Shown here piece by piece: positions 34,369 to 42,141 of a DNA stretch of 64,000 nt. Position numbers and translations under genes: made by a program. Position 1 is the first letter of the stretch. Each line of letters starts with the position of its first letter. The DNA is from Labilithrix sp. (GTDB taxonomy: Bacteria; Myxococcota_A; Polyangia; Polyangiales; Polyangiaceae): positions 38,501 to 102,500 of the forward strand of contig JAHBWF010000002.1 of the NCBI GenBank assembly GCA_019637105.1, written 5' to 3'. The notes under the pieces were generated by a model. The model saw nothing but the letters and a program-made list of their open reading frames with translations, searched no databases and was not told the origin of the DNA.

Positions 34369-35109
34369 TCAGAACGCGTACCGCAGCGACGCTCCGCCGT
34401 CGAGCGCCAGCGGCGAGTCGGTCCCGGCTCCGAGCTTGGCGAAGCCTTGCGCGGAGCGGACGCCCGCGTTCAGGCCGAGCGCGAAATGCCGGTCGATCTG
34501 GTACCATTCGACGCCCAGGCGGCCGCCGACGTAGACGCCGAGCGACTCGGCCTCGCGGAAGCCGAGGATGCCGAGCGCGTTCGTGGCGATGTCGGCCTTC
34601 ATCATCCCGACGCTGCCTTGCGCGTAGGCGCCGAAGCGATCGGTGAAGCGGAGCGTGAAGCGCGCGCCGCCGCCGAAGCCGAACATCGGAAACGCGCGCG
34701 TGTTCGGTGGGGCCTGCCGGTTCGAGGTGTCGGTGAACGCGAGCTCACCCTCGCCGAAGAGCATCAGCCATTTGAGCAGCTCGTAGCCGAGCTGGAGGTG
34801 CATCCACGGGCCGGGCGGCGCGATCTTGCGGAACTCTCCGAGGAAGCCGATCGCCCCGACGGTGGCGTCGAGGACGAGCGACTTCTTGTAGGGCGCGGGG
34901 GGCGGCGCCTCGGCGGCGCCGGGTTCTTCGGCCGCCGCGGGCTGCGTGTCCCGCGTGAGATCGACCTGGGCGGAGACGGGCGCCTCGGCCTGCGTCGGCG
35001 GCGCTTCGTCGGCGAGCGCGAGCGACGAAGAGAGCGCGAGCGCCGCCCCCGTCGTCAGCGCGGCGGAGCGTGGCGTACGACGCGCTGGTCTCCGGCCCGC
35101 ACTCGCCAT
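34369..35109 (-). CDS. Outer-membrane beta-barrel protein
   Basis: 246 residues. A signal peptide (ALTTGAALALSSSLALADEA) is followed by a Pro/Ala/Glu linker (to about 70) and a domain of alternating amphipathic strands rich in aromatic residues (WMHLQLGYELLKWLMLFGEG, GGARFTLRFTDRFGAYAQGS, GGRLGVEWYQIDRHFALGLN) ending RYAF, the C-terminal aromatic residue typical of outer-membrane proteins. Size fits an eight-stranded barrel. It lies 65 nt downstream of sdhB and may simply be read through from that operon. TATCGT 7 nt before the ATG is a possible -10 of its own. Confidence 0.72.
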   Translation of the reverse strand: MASAGRRPARRTPRSAALTTGAALALSSSLALADEAPPTQAEAPVSAQVDLTRDTQPAAAEEPGAAEAPPPAPYKKSLVLDATVGAIGFLGEFRKIAPPGPWMHLQLGYELLKWLMLFGEGELAFTDTSNRQAPPNTRAFPMFGFGGGARFTLRFTDRFGAYAQGSVGMMKADIATNALGILGFREAESLGVYVGGRLGVEWYQIDRHFALGLNAGVRSAQGFAKLGAGTDSPLALDGGASLRYAF

Positions 35110-35174
35110 CGCGCCGACGATACCATCAGCGGAGCTCCGGCACGCTCCAGATCGCGCCGGCGCGGTCCGCGCCG

Positions 35175-35960
35175 CTACTTCAGCAGCCAGCCGAAGAGCA
35201 TGTGCTTCGTCGTCTGGCGCGCGACGTCCGCGATCGAGTCGACCAGCGGGATCTCCTTCGGACACACCTCGACGCAGTTCTGCGCCTTCCCGCACCCGTC
35301 GATGCCGCCCGGGCGCATCAGCGCCTCGAGGCGCTCGCTCTTGTGCATCTTGCCGCTCGGGTGGAGGTTGAAGAGGCGGACCTGGTTGATCGCCGCGGGG
35401 CCGATGAAGTCCGAGCTGCTGCTGATCTGCGGGCACGCCTCCATGCAGCAGCCGCACGTCATGCAGCGCGAGAGCGGGTAGGCCTCTTCCTGGTTGGACG
35501 GCGCCTGGCGCGGCCCCGGGCCGAGCTCGTGCGAGCCGTCGAGGTGAACCCAGGCCTTCACCTTCTTGAGGTCCTCGAACATGCGCGAGCGGTCGACGAT
35601 GAGGTCCCGGATGAGCGGGAACTTCGTCATCGGCGCGATCGTGATCGGCTCGCCGTCCGGGCTGACCTTGTCGACGAGGGCCGAGCACGCCTGGCGGACC
35701 TTGCCGTTGACGATCATCGTGCACGCGCCGCACACCTCTTCGAGGCAGCAGGAGTCCCAGACGACCGGCGCCACCTTCTTGCCGTCCGCGGTCACCGGAG
35801 ACTTCTGGATCTCCATGAGCGCGCTGATGACGTTCATCTGCGGGTGCCACGGGACGTCGAACTCTTCCCAACGACGGGTGCTCGACTCGTTCGGGCCGTC
35901 CTGGCGCAGGATCTTCAGCTTTACGATGCGCGTCTTCGGCTTTACGGTGCGCTCGGGCAT
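35175..35960 (-). CDS. sdhB: Succinate dehydrogenase/fumarate reductase iron-sulfur subunit
   Basis: 261 residues. The [2Fe-2S] ferredoxin domain contains DSCCLEEVCGACTMIVNG and a later Cys in RQACSALVD; the C-terminal domain has CMTCGCCMEACPQ and CGKAQNCVEVCPKEIP for the [4Fe-4S] and [3Fe-4S] clusters. It passes electrons from the flavoprotein to quinone at the inner membrane. It is on the same strand as sdhC and sdhA but separated from sdhA by two unrelated genes (about 3 kb), an unusual arrangement. Confidence 0.93.
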   Translation of the reverse strand: MPERTVKPKTRIVKLKILRQDGPNESSTRRWEEFDVPWHPQMNVISALMEIQKSPVTADGKKVAPVVWDSCCLEEVCGACTMIVNGKVRQACSALVDKVSPDGEPITIAPMTKFPLIRDLIVDRSRMFEDLKKVKAWVHLDGSHELGPGPRQAPSNQEEAYPLSRCMTCGCCMEACPQISSSSDFIGPAAINQVRLFNLHPSGKMHKSERLEALMRPGGIDGCGKAQNCVEVCPKEIPLVDSIADVARQTTKHMLFGWLLK

Positions 35961-36020
35961 GGGGCTGCTCGCATTGTGGTGAAAGGCGAAGACTTCGACA
36001 AGCTCCCATGACGCTTCGTG

Positions 36021-37505
36021 CTATGCCGATGCCGCGGGCTCCCGCTCGGAGGTCGATGGGCGTCGTCTGCTCCAGGTCCAGGCCAGGACCAAGGCCAGGC
36101 ACGAGACGACGGCGACCACGTCGAACGCCGCCGTCCAGCCGGCCCGCTTCGAGACGCTGCCGAGCACGAGCGCGGCGAGGCTCGCGCCGACGTAGCCGAC
36201 GGCGTCGATGAAGCCCGCGGCCGACGCGGCCCCGCGCGTGTCCGGCTCGGCCTCGGGGGCGGCGCCGTCCGCGCGCGCGGGGGAGGCGACGTCGAGCGAC
36301 ACCGCGCCTGCGAGGAGCGAGTACGGGCCGAGGAGGAAGAGCCCGCACGCCGCGACGCCGGCCGTGGCGACGAGGGGGGAGGTCACGCCCGCGTGAGCAA
36401 GCGCGAGCGTACATCCGACGAGCAAGGCGAGCGACGTGGTCATCACGGGCGCGCGCCGGCCGGGGCCGAGGCGATCCGAGATGCGGCCGGTCGCGACGGA
36501 GCCGATGATCCCGGCGACGCCGAAGAAGGCGCTCCTGGCGATCGAGCTCGACGTCGCGGACGGCGCGTTCGCGGCGACGCTCACCTCGTAGAGGAAGCGC
36601 GGGGTCCACGTCATGAAGCCGGCGCGGACGAACGTGAGGAAGAAGGAGAGGCCGGTCGCGAACCAGAACGCCGGCTGCCGCGCGAGCCGGAGCGCGATGG
36701 CGGCGAAGCGCGGCTCGGTCGCGCCGGCGCGCGACACGCCGGCTCGGGCCGCGTCGGCGTCGGTCGACGGCCCTGGGGTCGCGTCCGTCGCGCCGGTCGC
36801 GTCGGTCGACGGCCCTGGGGTCGCGTCCGTCGAGCCGGTCGCGCCGGTCGCGTCGGTCGACGGCCCCGCGGTCGCGCGCGCGGGCCCGGAGCTCCCCGCG
36901 CGCGGCGTCGGCAGCGCGAGGTGCACGAGGATCGCGACCGCGAGCACGATCAGCGGGTTGACGACGAAGAGCGCGCGCCAGCCGGCGCCCGCCTCGACGA
37001 GCGCCGCGGAGAGGACGAGCGCGAGGACGTTGCCGACGTCGTAGCTCGTCGAGAGGACGCCCATGATGGTGCCGCGCCGCGACGCGCCGAAGGTGACGCC
37101 GACGACGTGGACGAGGCCGCCCCAGCCGCCCGCCTGGACGAAGCGGTTCGCGACCACGAGCGCGCCGACGACGACGAGGCCCGCGCCGGCCCCGAACCGA
37201 CGAGGCGCGTCCGACGCCGCGATCGCGAGCGAGACGAGCGCCGTCCCGAGCAGCGACAGGACCATGATCCGCTTGCCACCCCACAGATCGGCGAGCGGCC
37301 CGAGGACGAGCTTGCCCGCGGCGTACGCGCCGAGGGCGATCGCCATGACGACGCCGATCTGCTCGTTGTCGTAGCCGTGGTCGATCGCGAGCAGGTTGAG
37401 CGCCGGCTCGACGTTCGCGCGGCACAGGTAGAACGCCGCGTACCCGACGAGCAACAGCGGGAGGACGCGCCTCGGCGGGACCGTCGTCGTCGCCTCGCCC
37501 GTCAT
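36021..37505 (-). CDS. MFS transporter, organophosphate-antiporter-like
   Basis: 494 residues with about 12 membrane helices. The start VGYAAFYLCRANVEPALNLL, LADLWGGKRIMVLSLLG and the later GRISDRLGPGRRAP resemble the GlpT/UhpC (OPA) branch of the major facilitator family, which exchanges phosphorylated metabolites for phosphate; the substrate is not predictable. The central cytoplasmic loop is expanded by a repeat (GPSTDATGATGSTDATPGPS) encoded by 42-bp duplications. It sits between sdhA and sdhB on the same strand. TATCCT 6 nt before the ATG is a possible promoter element. Confidence 0.8.
   Translation of the reverse strand: MTGEATTTVPPRRVLPLLLVGYAAFYLCRANVEPALNLLAIDHGYDNEQIGVVMAIALGAYAAGKLVLGPLADLWGGKRIMVLSLLGTALVSLAIAASDAPRRFGAGAGLVVVGALVVANRFVQAGGWGGLVHVVGVTFGASRRGTIMGVLSTSYDVGNVLALVLSAALVEAGAGWRALFVVNPLIVLAVAILVHLALPTPRAGSSGPARATAGPSTDATGATGSTDATPGPSTDATGATDATPGPSTDADAARAGVSRAGATEPRFAAIALRLARQPAFWFATGLSFFLTFVRAGFMTWTPRFLYEVSVAANAPSATSSSIARSAFFGVAGIIGSVATGRISDRLGPGRRAPVMTTSLALLVGCTLALAHAGVTSPLVATAGVAACGLFLLGPYSLLAGAVSLDVASPARADGAAPEAEPDTRGAASAAGFIDAVGYVGASLAALVLGSVSKRAGWTAAFDVVAVVSCLALVLAWTWSRRRPSTSEREPAASA
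36757..36873 (-). repeat. 42-bp tandem duplication inside the MFS gene
   Basis: Two 42-bp copies (36757-36798 and 36799-36840, differing near their ends), a 9-bp spacer and a third partial copy (36850-36873). The length is a multiple of three, so the frame is kept and the central loop simply grows. Confidence 0.8.
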
Positions 37506-37540
37506 GGCGCGAGGATAGCCGCGAACGCCGGCCTTCGGCG

Positions 37541-38866
37541 CTACTCGGTCGCGTCCTTCGAGACGTCGAGCACGGCGACGGCGCCGCCGCGCACGTAGAC
37601 CAGGTCGGCGTCGTTGCGGAAGAAGCCGCGGTAGCCGAGGTCGATCGGCCGGTCGAGCTCGCGCGACGTCTTCGCCGGCACGTCGGTGACGACGACGCCG
37701 CGGGCGCCGCTCTGGACGAGGAGGCCCGCGTCGCTGATCGCGCGGACGGCGACGCCGGGCGGCTCGGGCTCGTCGCGCACGACCTTGCCGGTGGTGAGCG
37801 AGACGACGCGGAGCCGCCACTCCACGCGCCGCTCGCCCTCGGTCAATCCGGCGCTCTTCTTGGTCGACAGCGCGGCCCACTTGCCCTTCGGCGAGATGAC
37901 CGACTCGACGAGCTGCTCGGCGCCGTCGAGGCAGGCGAGCTTCTTCGTCACGAACGGAGGGCGAAGCGTGAGCGACACGACGCAGGTGTCGGCCGTGCGC
38001 CGCGCGTCGTCGCCGCGGACGCGAGGGCCCGCCGGGCCGCGCGGCTGAGAGGCCACGGCGAACGCCGTCTGGCCGTCCGGGTGCGCGACGAAGCGGTCGC
38101 GCATGCCGCTCGAGCCCGGGATGGCGCGCGGCGGCGCCGACAGATCGGACGGGACGACGAACAGCTCGTACTTCGCGAGGACGTCGACCGTGCCGGTGGC
38201 GCGGCGGAAGAAGAGGTGCTTGCCGTCCGGCGTGAAGCGCGGATCGTACGCGGCCTCTTCGACCAGGCGGCGCCGCACGCGCCCGGTGTCGTCGGCGACG
38301 TAGAGCCAGTCGCCCGCGTCGAAGGAGATCGCGCTGCCGCCGTGCGCGGCGGCGAGGCGCCCGCACGCGCCGAAGGGAAAGCTCCCGGCGAGGTGCGAGC
38401 CCCGGATGATGTCCCGGCCGAACGCGGGGGAGGCGAGCATCCACTCGAGCTCGGCGAGCTCGGTAGGCTTGCCGCCGATGGTCGACGCCGGGATCTTCGC
38501 GAGCTCCGGGAGCGCGGTCTCCTCGAGCGTCCGGCCGCTGTCGACGTCCACGACGCGGATGTGGAACGTCGCCCGGCTCTCGGGATCGAGCTGGCGGAGG
38601 AGCGCCCGCCTGCCGTCCGCGGAGAGCGACTCGAAGTACCAGTGCTCCTCGTCGGCCGCGCGGGCGGGGGCCGCCGCGGGCGCGGGGGAAGGCGCCGCCG
38701 CGGGCGAGCGCGCGGCGAGGAGCTGGACGGGCGCGGGCGCCCGGGCGACGTCGACCGGCGCGGCGGCGCGGGCCGGGACGCGCCCGCCGCCGCACGCGAC
38801 CGCCCCGGCGGCACAGAGGAGAGTCAAGAGAGCGGCCACGCCCCGCGGTTCGCGCACGAGGAGCAC
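37541..38866 (-). CDS. Lipoprotein with TolB/WD40-like beta-propeller
   Basis: 441 residues from GTG. The signal ends GAVAC (Cys25), followed by an Ala/Pro-rich tether (about 30-70). The rest has propeller-like repeats: YFESLSADGRRALLRQLDP, YDPRFTPDGKHLFFRR, VAHPDGQTAFAVAS and VISPKGKWAALSTK, the (S/T)PDGK pattern of TolB-like blades. Probably a periplasmic or outer-membrane scaffold; no enzyme motif. Encoded directly downstream of sdhA and upstream of the MFS gene on the same strand. Confidence 0.72.
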   Translation of the reverse strand: MLLVREPRGVAALLTLLCAAGAVACGGGRVPARAAAPVDVARAPAPVQLLAARSPAAAPSPAPAAAPARAADEEHWYFESLSADGRRALLRQLDPESRATFHIRVVDVDSGRTLEETALPELAKIPASTIGGKPTELAELEWMLASPAFGRDIIRGSHLAGSFPFGACGRLAAAHGGSAISFDAGDWLYVADDTGRVRRRLVEEAAYDPRFTPDGKHLFFRRATGTVDVLAKYELFVVPSDLSAPPRAIPGSSGMRDRFVAHPDGQTAFAVASQPRGPAGPRVRGDDARRTADTCVVSLTLRPPFVTKKLACLDGAEQLVESVISPKGKWAALSTKKSAGLTEGERRVEWRLRVVSLTTGKVVRDEPEPPGVAVRAISDAGLLVQSGARGVVVTDVPAKTSRELDRPIDLGYRGFFRNDADLVYVRGGAVAVLDVSKDATE

Positions 38867-38923
38867 CTTTAGTGAAACCGCGGCCGTCGGGCCAAACTAC
38901 CGGCGACCCGACGGGGCGGGGGC

Positions 38924-40975
38924 CTACTCCGCGGGGCTGGCCTCGGCGCTCTTCGCCTTCTCGGCCTTCTCCGCCTTCGGCTCGCCTTCGCCCTTCGCCG
39001 AGGCGCTGGCGGCGCCGGCGGTCTCGTAGCGGCGCGGCCGCGGCTTGACGAGGCTCACGTCGACCTCGTCGGTCACGCGGACGGTCTTGCCGTGGAGCGG
39101 GTACTCGAGCGCGCGGACGTAGTCGACGCTGCTCCGCTTGCCGTCGTCCTTGTAGAGGGCCATCGTCGAGCGGAGCCAGTTGGCGTCGTCGCGCTGCTTG
39201 AAGTCCGGCTTGTAGTGCGCGCCGCGCGACTCGTCGCGGTTCTTGGCGCCCTGGGCGATGACGCGAGCGATGACGAGCATGTTGTGGAGGTGCCGCACGA
39301 ACTGCGCGCCCTGGTTGGCGCGCGTGCTCTTGTCGGGGACGCCGACGTCGTGCCAGCGGTCCTCGAGCTCGTCGATCTTCGCGATCACCTTCTCGAGGAC
39401 GCCGTTGTGGCGCTCGATGGTGCAGTCGCGGAGCATGACCTGCGACAGCTCGTTGTGCAGGACGTACGGGTTCTCCTTCCCGTCCATCGCGAGCGTCGTC
39501 TCGTAGCGCTCGCGCTCGCGCTTCTCGGCCTTGTCGAAGAACGAGGCCTTGAGGTCGAACGAGCTGTTCGGCAGGCCCTTCACGTACGAGGCGATCGCGG
39601 GGCCCGCGACCATGCCGCCGTAGATGCAGGAGAGCAGCGAGTTGGCGCCGAGGCGGTTGGCGCCGTGGTACTGGTAGTCGACCTCGCCCGCGGCGTAGAG
39701 GCCCTGGATGTTGGTCGCCTGGTTGCGCGGCGAGCCGGGGACGAGCTTGCCGTCGGCGCTCTTCTCGAAGTCGACCCACAGCCCGCCCATCGAGTAGTGG
39801 ACGGCGGGGAAGATGCGCATCGGGTTCTCGTAGGGGTCCTCGCCCACGAACTTCTCGTAGATCTCGAGCACGCCCTCGAGCTTCTTCCGGAGCACGTCCT
39901 TCGGCAGGTGCGTGACGTCGAGGTAGACCTCGAGCTCGTTCTTGCCGCTCTTCGGGTTGAAGACGCCCTTGCCCTCGTGGAAGCCCTTGAGGAAGAGCTC
40001 GCGGCTCGCGATGTCGCGCGGGACGAGGTTGCCGTACCCCGGGTACTTGCCCTCGAGGAAGTAGTCGCGCTCCTTCTCCGGCACGTCGCGCCCGCGGCGC
40101 TTCTCCTTCGGGTCCTTGGGCACCCAGACGCGGCCGCCCTCGCCGCGGACGCTCTCGGAGATGAGGCGCAGCTTGTCCGCGCCCGGGATCGCGGTCGGGT
40201 GGACCTGAATGAACTCGCCGTTCGCGTAGCAGGCGCCCTGCTGGTAGACCGCGCTCGCCGCCGTGCCGGTGTTGATGACGCTGTTGGTCGACTTGCCGAA
40301 GATGATGCCCGGCCCGCCGGTGGCGAGGAGGACCGCGTCGCCGCGGAAGCTCTCGATCGCCATCGACTTGAGGTCCTGCGCGACGATGCCGCGCGCGCGG
40401 TTCTCGTCGTCGAGGACGACGCCGAGGAAGTCCCAGAGCTCCCACTTGCGCACCATCTTCTCGCCGCGGACGACGATGCCGCGGTCGTCCTCGACGTCGA
40501 CGGTCTCGTAGCGGCGCACCTGCTCGTCGAGCGCGTAGAGGAGCTGCTGACCCGTCGTCGCGCCCGCGAAGGCGGTGCGGTGGAAGAGCGTGCCGCCGAA
40601 GCGCCGGAAGTCGAGCAGGCCCTCGGGCGTGCGGTTGAACGGCACGCCCATGCGGTCGAGCATGTAGACGATGCCCGGCGCCGCGTACGTCATGCCCTTG
40701 ACCGGGGGCTGGTTGGCGAGAAAATCGCCGCCGTACGCCGTCTCCTCGAGGTGGACCTCGGGCGAGTCGCCCTCGCCCTTGGTGTTGACGCTCGCGTTGA
40801 TCCCGCCTTGCGCGCAGACCGAGTGCGAGCGCTTCACGGGCACGAGGGAGAAGAGGTCGACGGGGATCCCCGCCTCGCAAAGCTTGATGACGGCGCTGAG
40901 TCCGGCGAGCCCTCCGCCGACGACGATGACGCGACGGACCTTGCCTGACTCGGTGACGATGCTGGTCTTGGCCAT
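38924..40975 (-). CDS. sdhA: Succinate dehydrogenase/fumarate reductase flavoprotein subunit
   Basis: 683 residues. It oxidises succinate to fumarate with covalent FAD. FAD-binding VIVVGGGLAGLSAVIKL, the flavinylation segment KRSHSVCAQGGINA, FHRTAFAGATTGQQLL, HPTAIPG and HYSMGGLWVDF (active-site region) are present. The length and sequence style match the type-B enzymes that pair with a single five-helix cytochrome b subunit. The last 35 residues are an Ala/Glu/Lys tail. Encoded 50 nt after sdhC. Confidence 0.93.
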   Translation of the reverse strand: MAKTSIVTESGKVRRVIVVGGGLAGLSAVIKLCEAGIPVDLFSLVPVKRSHSVCAQGGINASVNTKGEGDSPEVHLEETAYGGDFLANQPPVKGMTYAAPGIVYMLDRMGVPFNRTPEGLLDFRRFGGTLFHRTAFAGATTGQQLLYALDEQVRRYETVDVEDDRGIVVRGEKMVRKWELWDFLGVVLDDENRARGIVAQDLKSMAIESFRGDAVLLATGGPGIIFGKSTNSVINTGTAASAVYQQGACYANGEFIQVHPTAIPGADKLRLISESVRGEGGRVWVPKDPKEKRRGRDVPEKERDYFLEGKYPGYGNLVPRDIASRELFLKGFHEGKGVFNPKSGKNELEVYLDVTHLPKDVLRKKLEGVLEIYEKFVGEDPYENPMRIFPAVHYSMGGLWVDFEKSADGKLVPGSPRNQATNIQGLYAAGEVDYQYHGANRLGANSLLSCIYGGMVAGPAIASYVKGLPNSSFDLKASFFDKAEKRERERYETTLAMDGKENPYVLHNELSQVMLRDCTIERHNGVLEKVIAKIDELEDRWHDVGVPDKSTRANQGAQFVRHLHNMLVIARVIAQGAKNRDESRGAHYKPDFKQRDDANWLRSTMALYKDDGKRSSVDYVRALEYPLHGKTVRVTDEVDVSLVKPRPRRYETAGAASASAKGEGEPKAEKAEKAKSAEASPAE

Positions 40976-41025
40976 GCCTTGGGGATCTGGTTAGAGGGGC
41001 GAGCCCCACGTAGGGCCGCGCGCGT

Positions 41026-41982
41026 TCAGCGGGAAGGGGTCGGCGAGACCCGGAAGGGAGGCGGCGCGGCAGAACCGCATGGGACCTCGACTGCAGCGCT
41101 ATCGCCATCCGCTCCCGGGAGCAAGCGCGTTCCGGTCGCGAGCGCGATCACGGTGGACGCGCCGACGGCGAAGAGGACGCCGCCAAGCGCGAGCGTCGCG
41201 ATCCGAGCCCGTCGCCGCCCGGACGGCGAGACGCCCACGTTCCACGCCGCCGTCGCGGCGAAGAGGCCGTTCGCGAGGTGCACGGCGACCGCGAAGAGGC
41301 CGAGCACGTAGAAGAGCGCGATGAACGGGACGCCGGCCCACGTCGAGGACAGACGCGCCGTCAGCGTCGTGTAGAGCGCGTCCGCGGGCAGGCCGAAGAC
41401 GAGGCGCTGGACGCGGAGCTCCCAGAGGTGCGCGAGCACGAAGACGAGGACGAAGACGGCGCTCAGCCGTTGCAAGCGCCAGAGACGCCGGTCGCCGTAC
41501 CGTTCGACGACGGCGTCGGGGGCGGCCTCGGCGCGGAGCAGGTGGAGCCCGTAACCCGCGTGAAAGCCCAGCGGGAGCAGGATGAAGACGACCTCGACGA
41601 ACGGCAGCACGCGCGACCGCTCGATCGCCCCGACGATCGCGTCGTAGGCGCCGCGGCCGCCGAGCGCCGACGCGTTCGTCGCGATGTGCTCGACGAGGAA
41701 CACGCCGAGCGCGAGCGCGCCGGAGAGGGCGTGGAGCTTGCGGTTGCGCGCGCTCGCGGCCGACGGCGCGTCGCGCGAGGTCGAGCGCGACGCGGGCGCG
41801 TCCTCGGCGCCGGCGGGCGCCTTCGCGTCGCCGTCGGCTGCGCTCGCGTCGGCTGCGCTCGCGTCGGCGTCGGCTGCGGGCGCGTTCGCGTCGGCGTCGG
41901 CGTTCGTGTCGGCCTCGCCGTCCGCCTCCGGCGCCCCGTCGGCCTCGTCCGCCGTCGAAGCCGAGCTCTCCTCGTCCGCCAT
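41026..41982 (-). CDS. sdhC: Succinate dehydrogenase cytochrome b subunit (five-helix type)
   Basis: 318 residues. The C-terminal 240 residues carry five membrane helices (LHALSGALALGVFLVEHIAT, VVFILLPLGFHAGYGLHLL, AVFVLVFVLAHLWEL, PFIALFYVLGLFAVAVHLAN, IATLALGGVLFAVGAS) with His residues placed to bind two hemes, as in B. subtilis-type SdhC that reacts with menaquinone. The first 75 residues are a low-complexity Ala/Asp/Glu extension (ADTNADADANAPAADADA) absent from typical members. The promoter is immediately upstream, so the transcript is probably leaderless. Confidence 0.88.
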   Translation of the reverse strand: MADEESSASTADEADGAPEADGEADTNADADANAPAADADASAADASAADGDAKAPAGAEDAPASRSTSRDAPSAASARNRKLHALSGALALGVFLVEHIATNASALGGRGAYDAIVGAIERSRVLPFVEVVFILLPLGFHAGYGLHLLRAEAAPDAVVERYGDRRLWRLQRLSAVFVLVFVLAHLWELRVQRLVFGLPADALYTTLTARLSSTWAGVPFIALFYVLGLFAVAVHLANGLFAATAAWNVGVSPSGRRRARIATLALGGVLFAVGASTVIALATGTRLLPGADGDSAAVEVPCGSAAPPPFRVSPTPSR

Positions 41983-41990
41983 TCGCGCGG

Positions 41991-42019
41991 AGTATACGTG
42001 TCCTTCGAGGACTCGTCAG
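41991..42019 (-). promoter_or_regulatory. sdh operon promoter, leaderless type
   Basis: On the minus strand: -35 CTGACG (42014-42019, 4/6), 17-bp spacer, -10 TATACT (41991-41996, 5/6), then CCGCGCGA (8 nt) and the ATG of sdhC. The start of transcription would be about 2 nt before the ATG. Confidence 0.55.
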
Positions 42020-42127
42020 CGCACCTCGCGCGGCCGGGCCCGGTTTGGCGGGGCGGGGCGCCGGGCCGGCGCGTGCGCCCGCGCTCGGTCACGCGGGCGG
42101 CGTCACGACTTCGGCGCGCGCAGCCGC

Positions 42128-42133
42128 TATGCT
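42128..42133 (+). promoter_or_regulatory. -10 element TATGCT, leaderless type
   Basis: TATGCT followed by CCGCAGCC (8 nt) and GTG 42142. It faces away from the sdh promoter, so the two divergent units share a 160-bp control region. Confidence 0.45.
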
Positions 42134-42141
42134 CCGCAGCC

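Noticed and set aside
36021-41108. Continuous 1695-codon minus-strand frame across the sdh region
   Set aside because: Only its end (the MFS gene from 37505) encodes a protein; the rest is an out-of-frame reading of sdhA and the lipoprotein gene.
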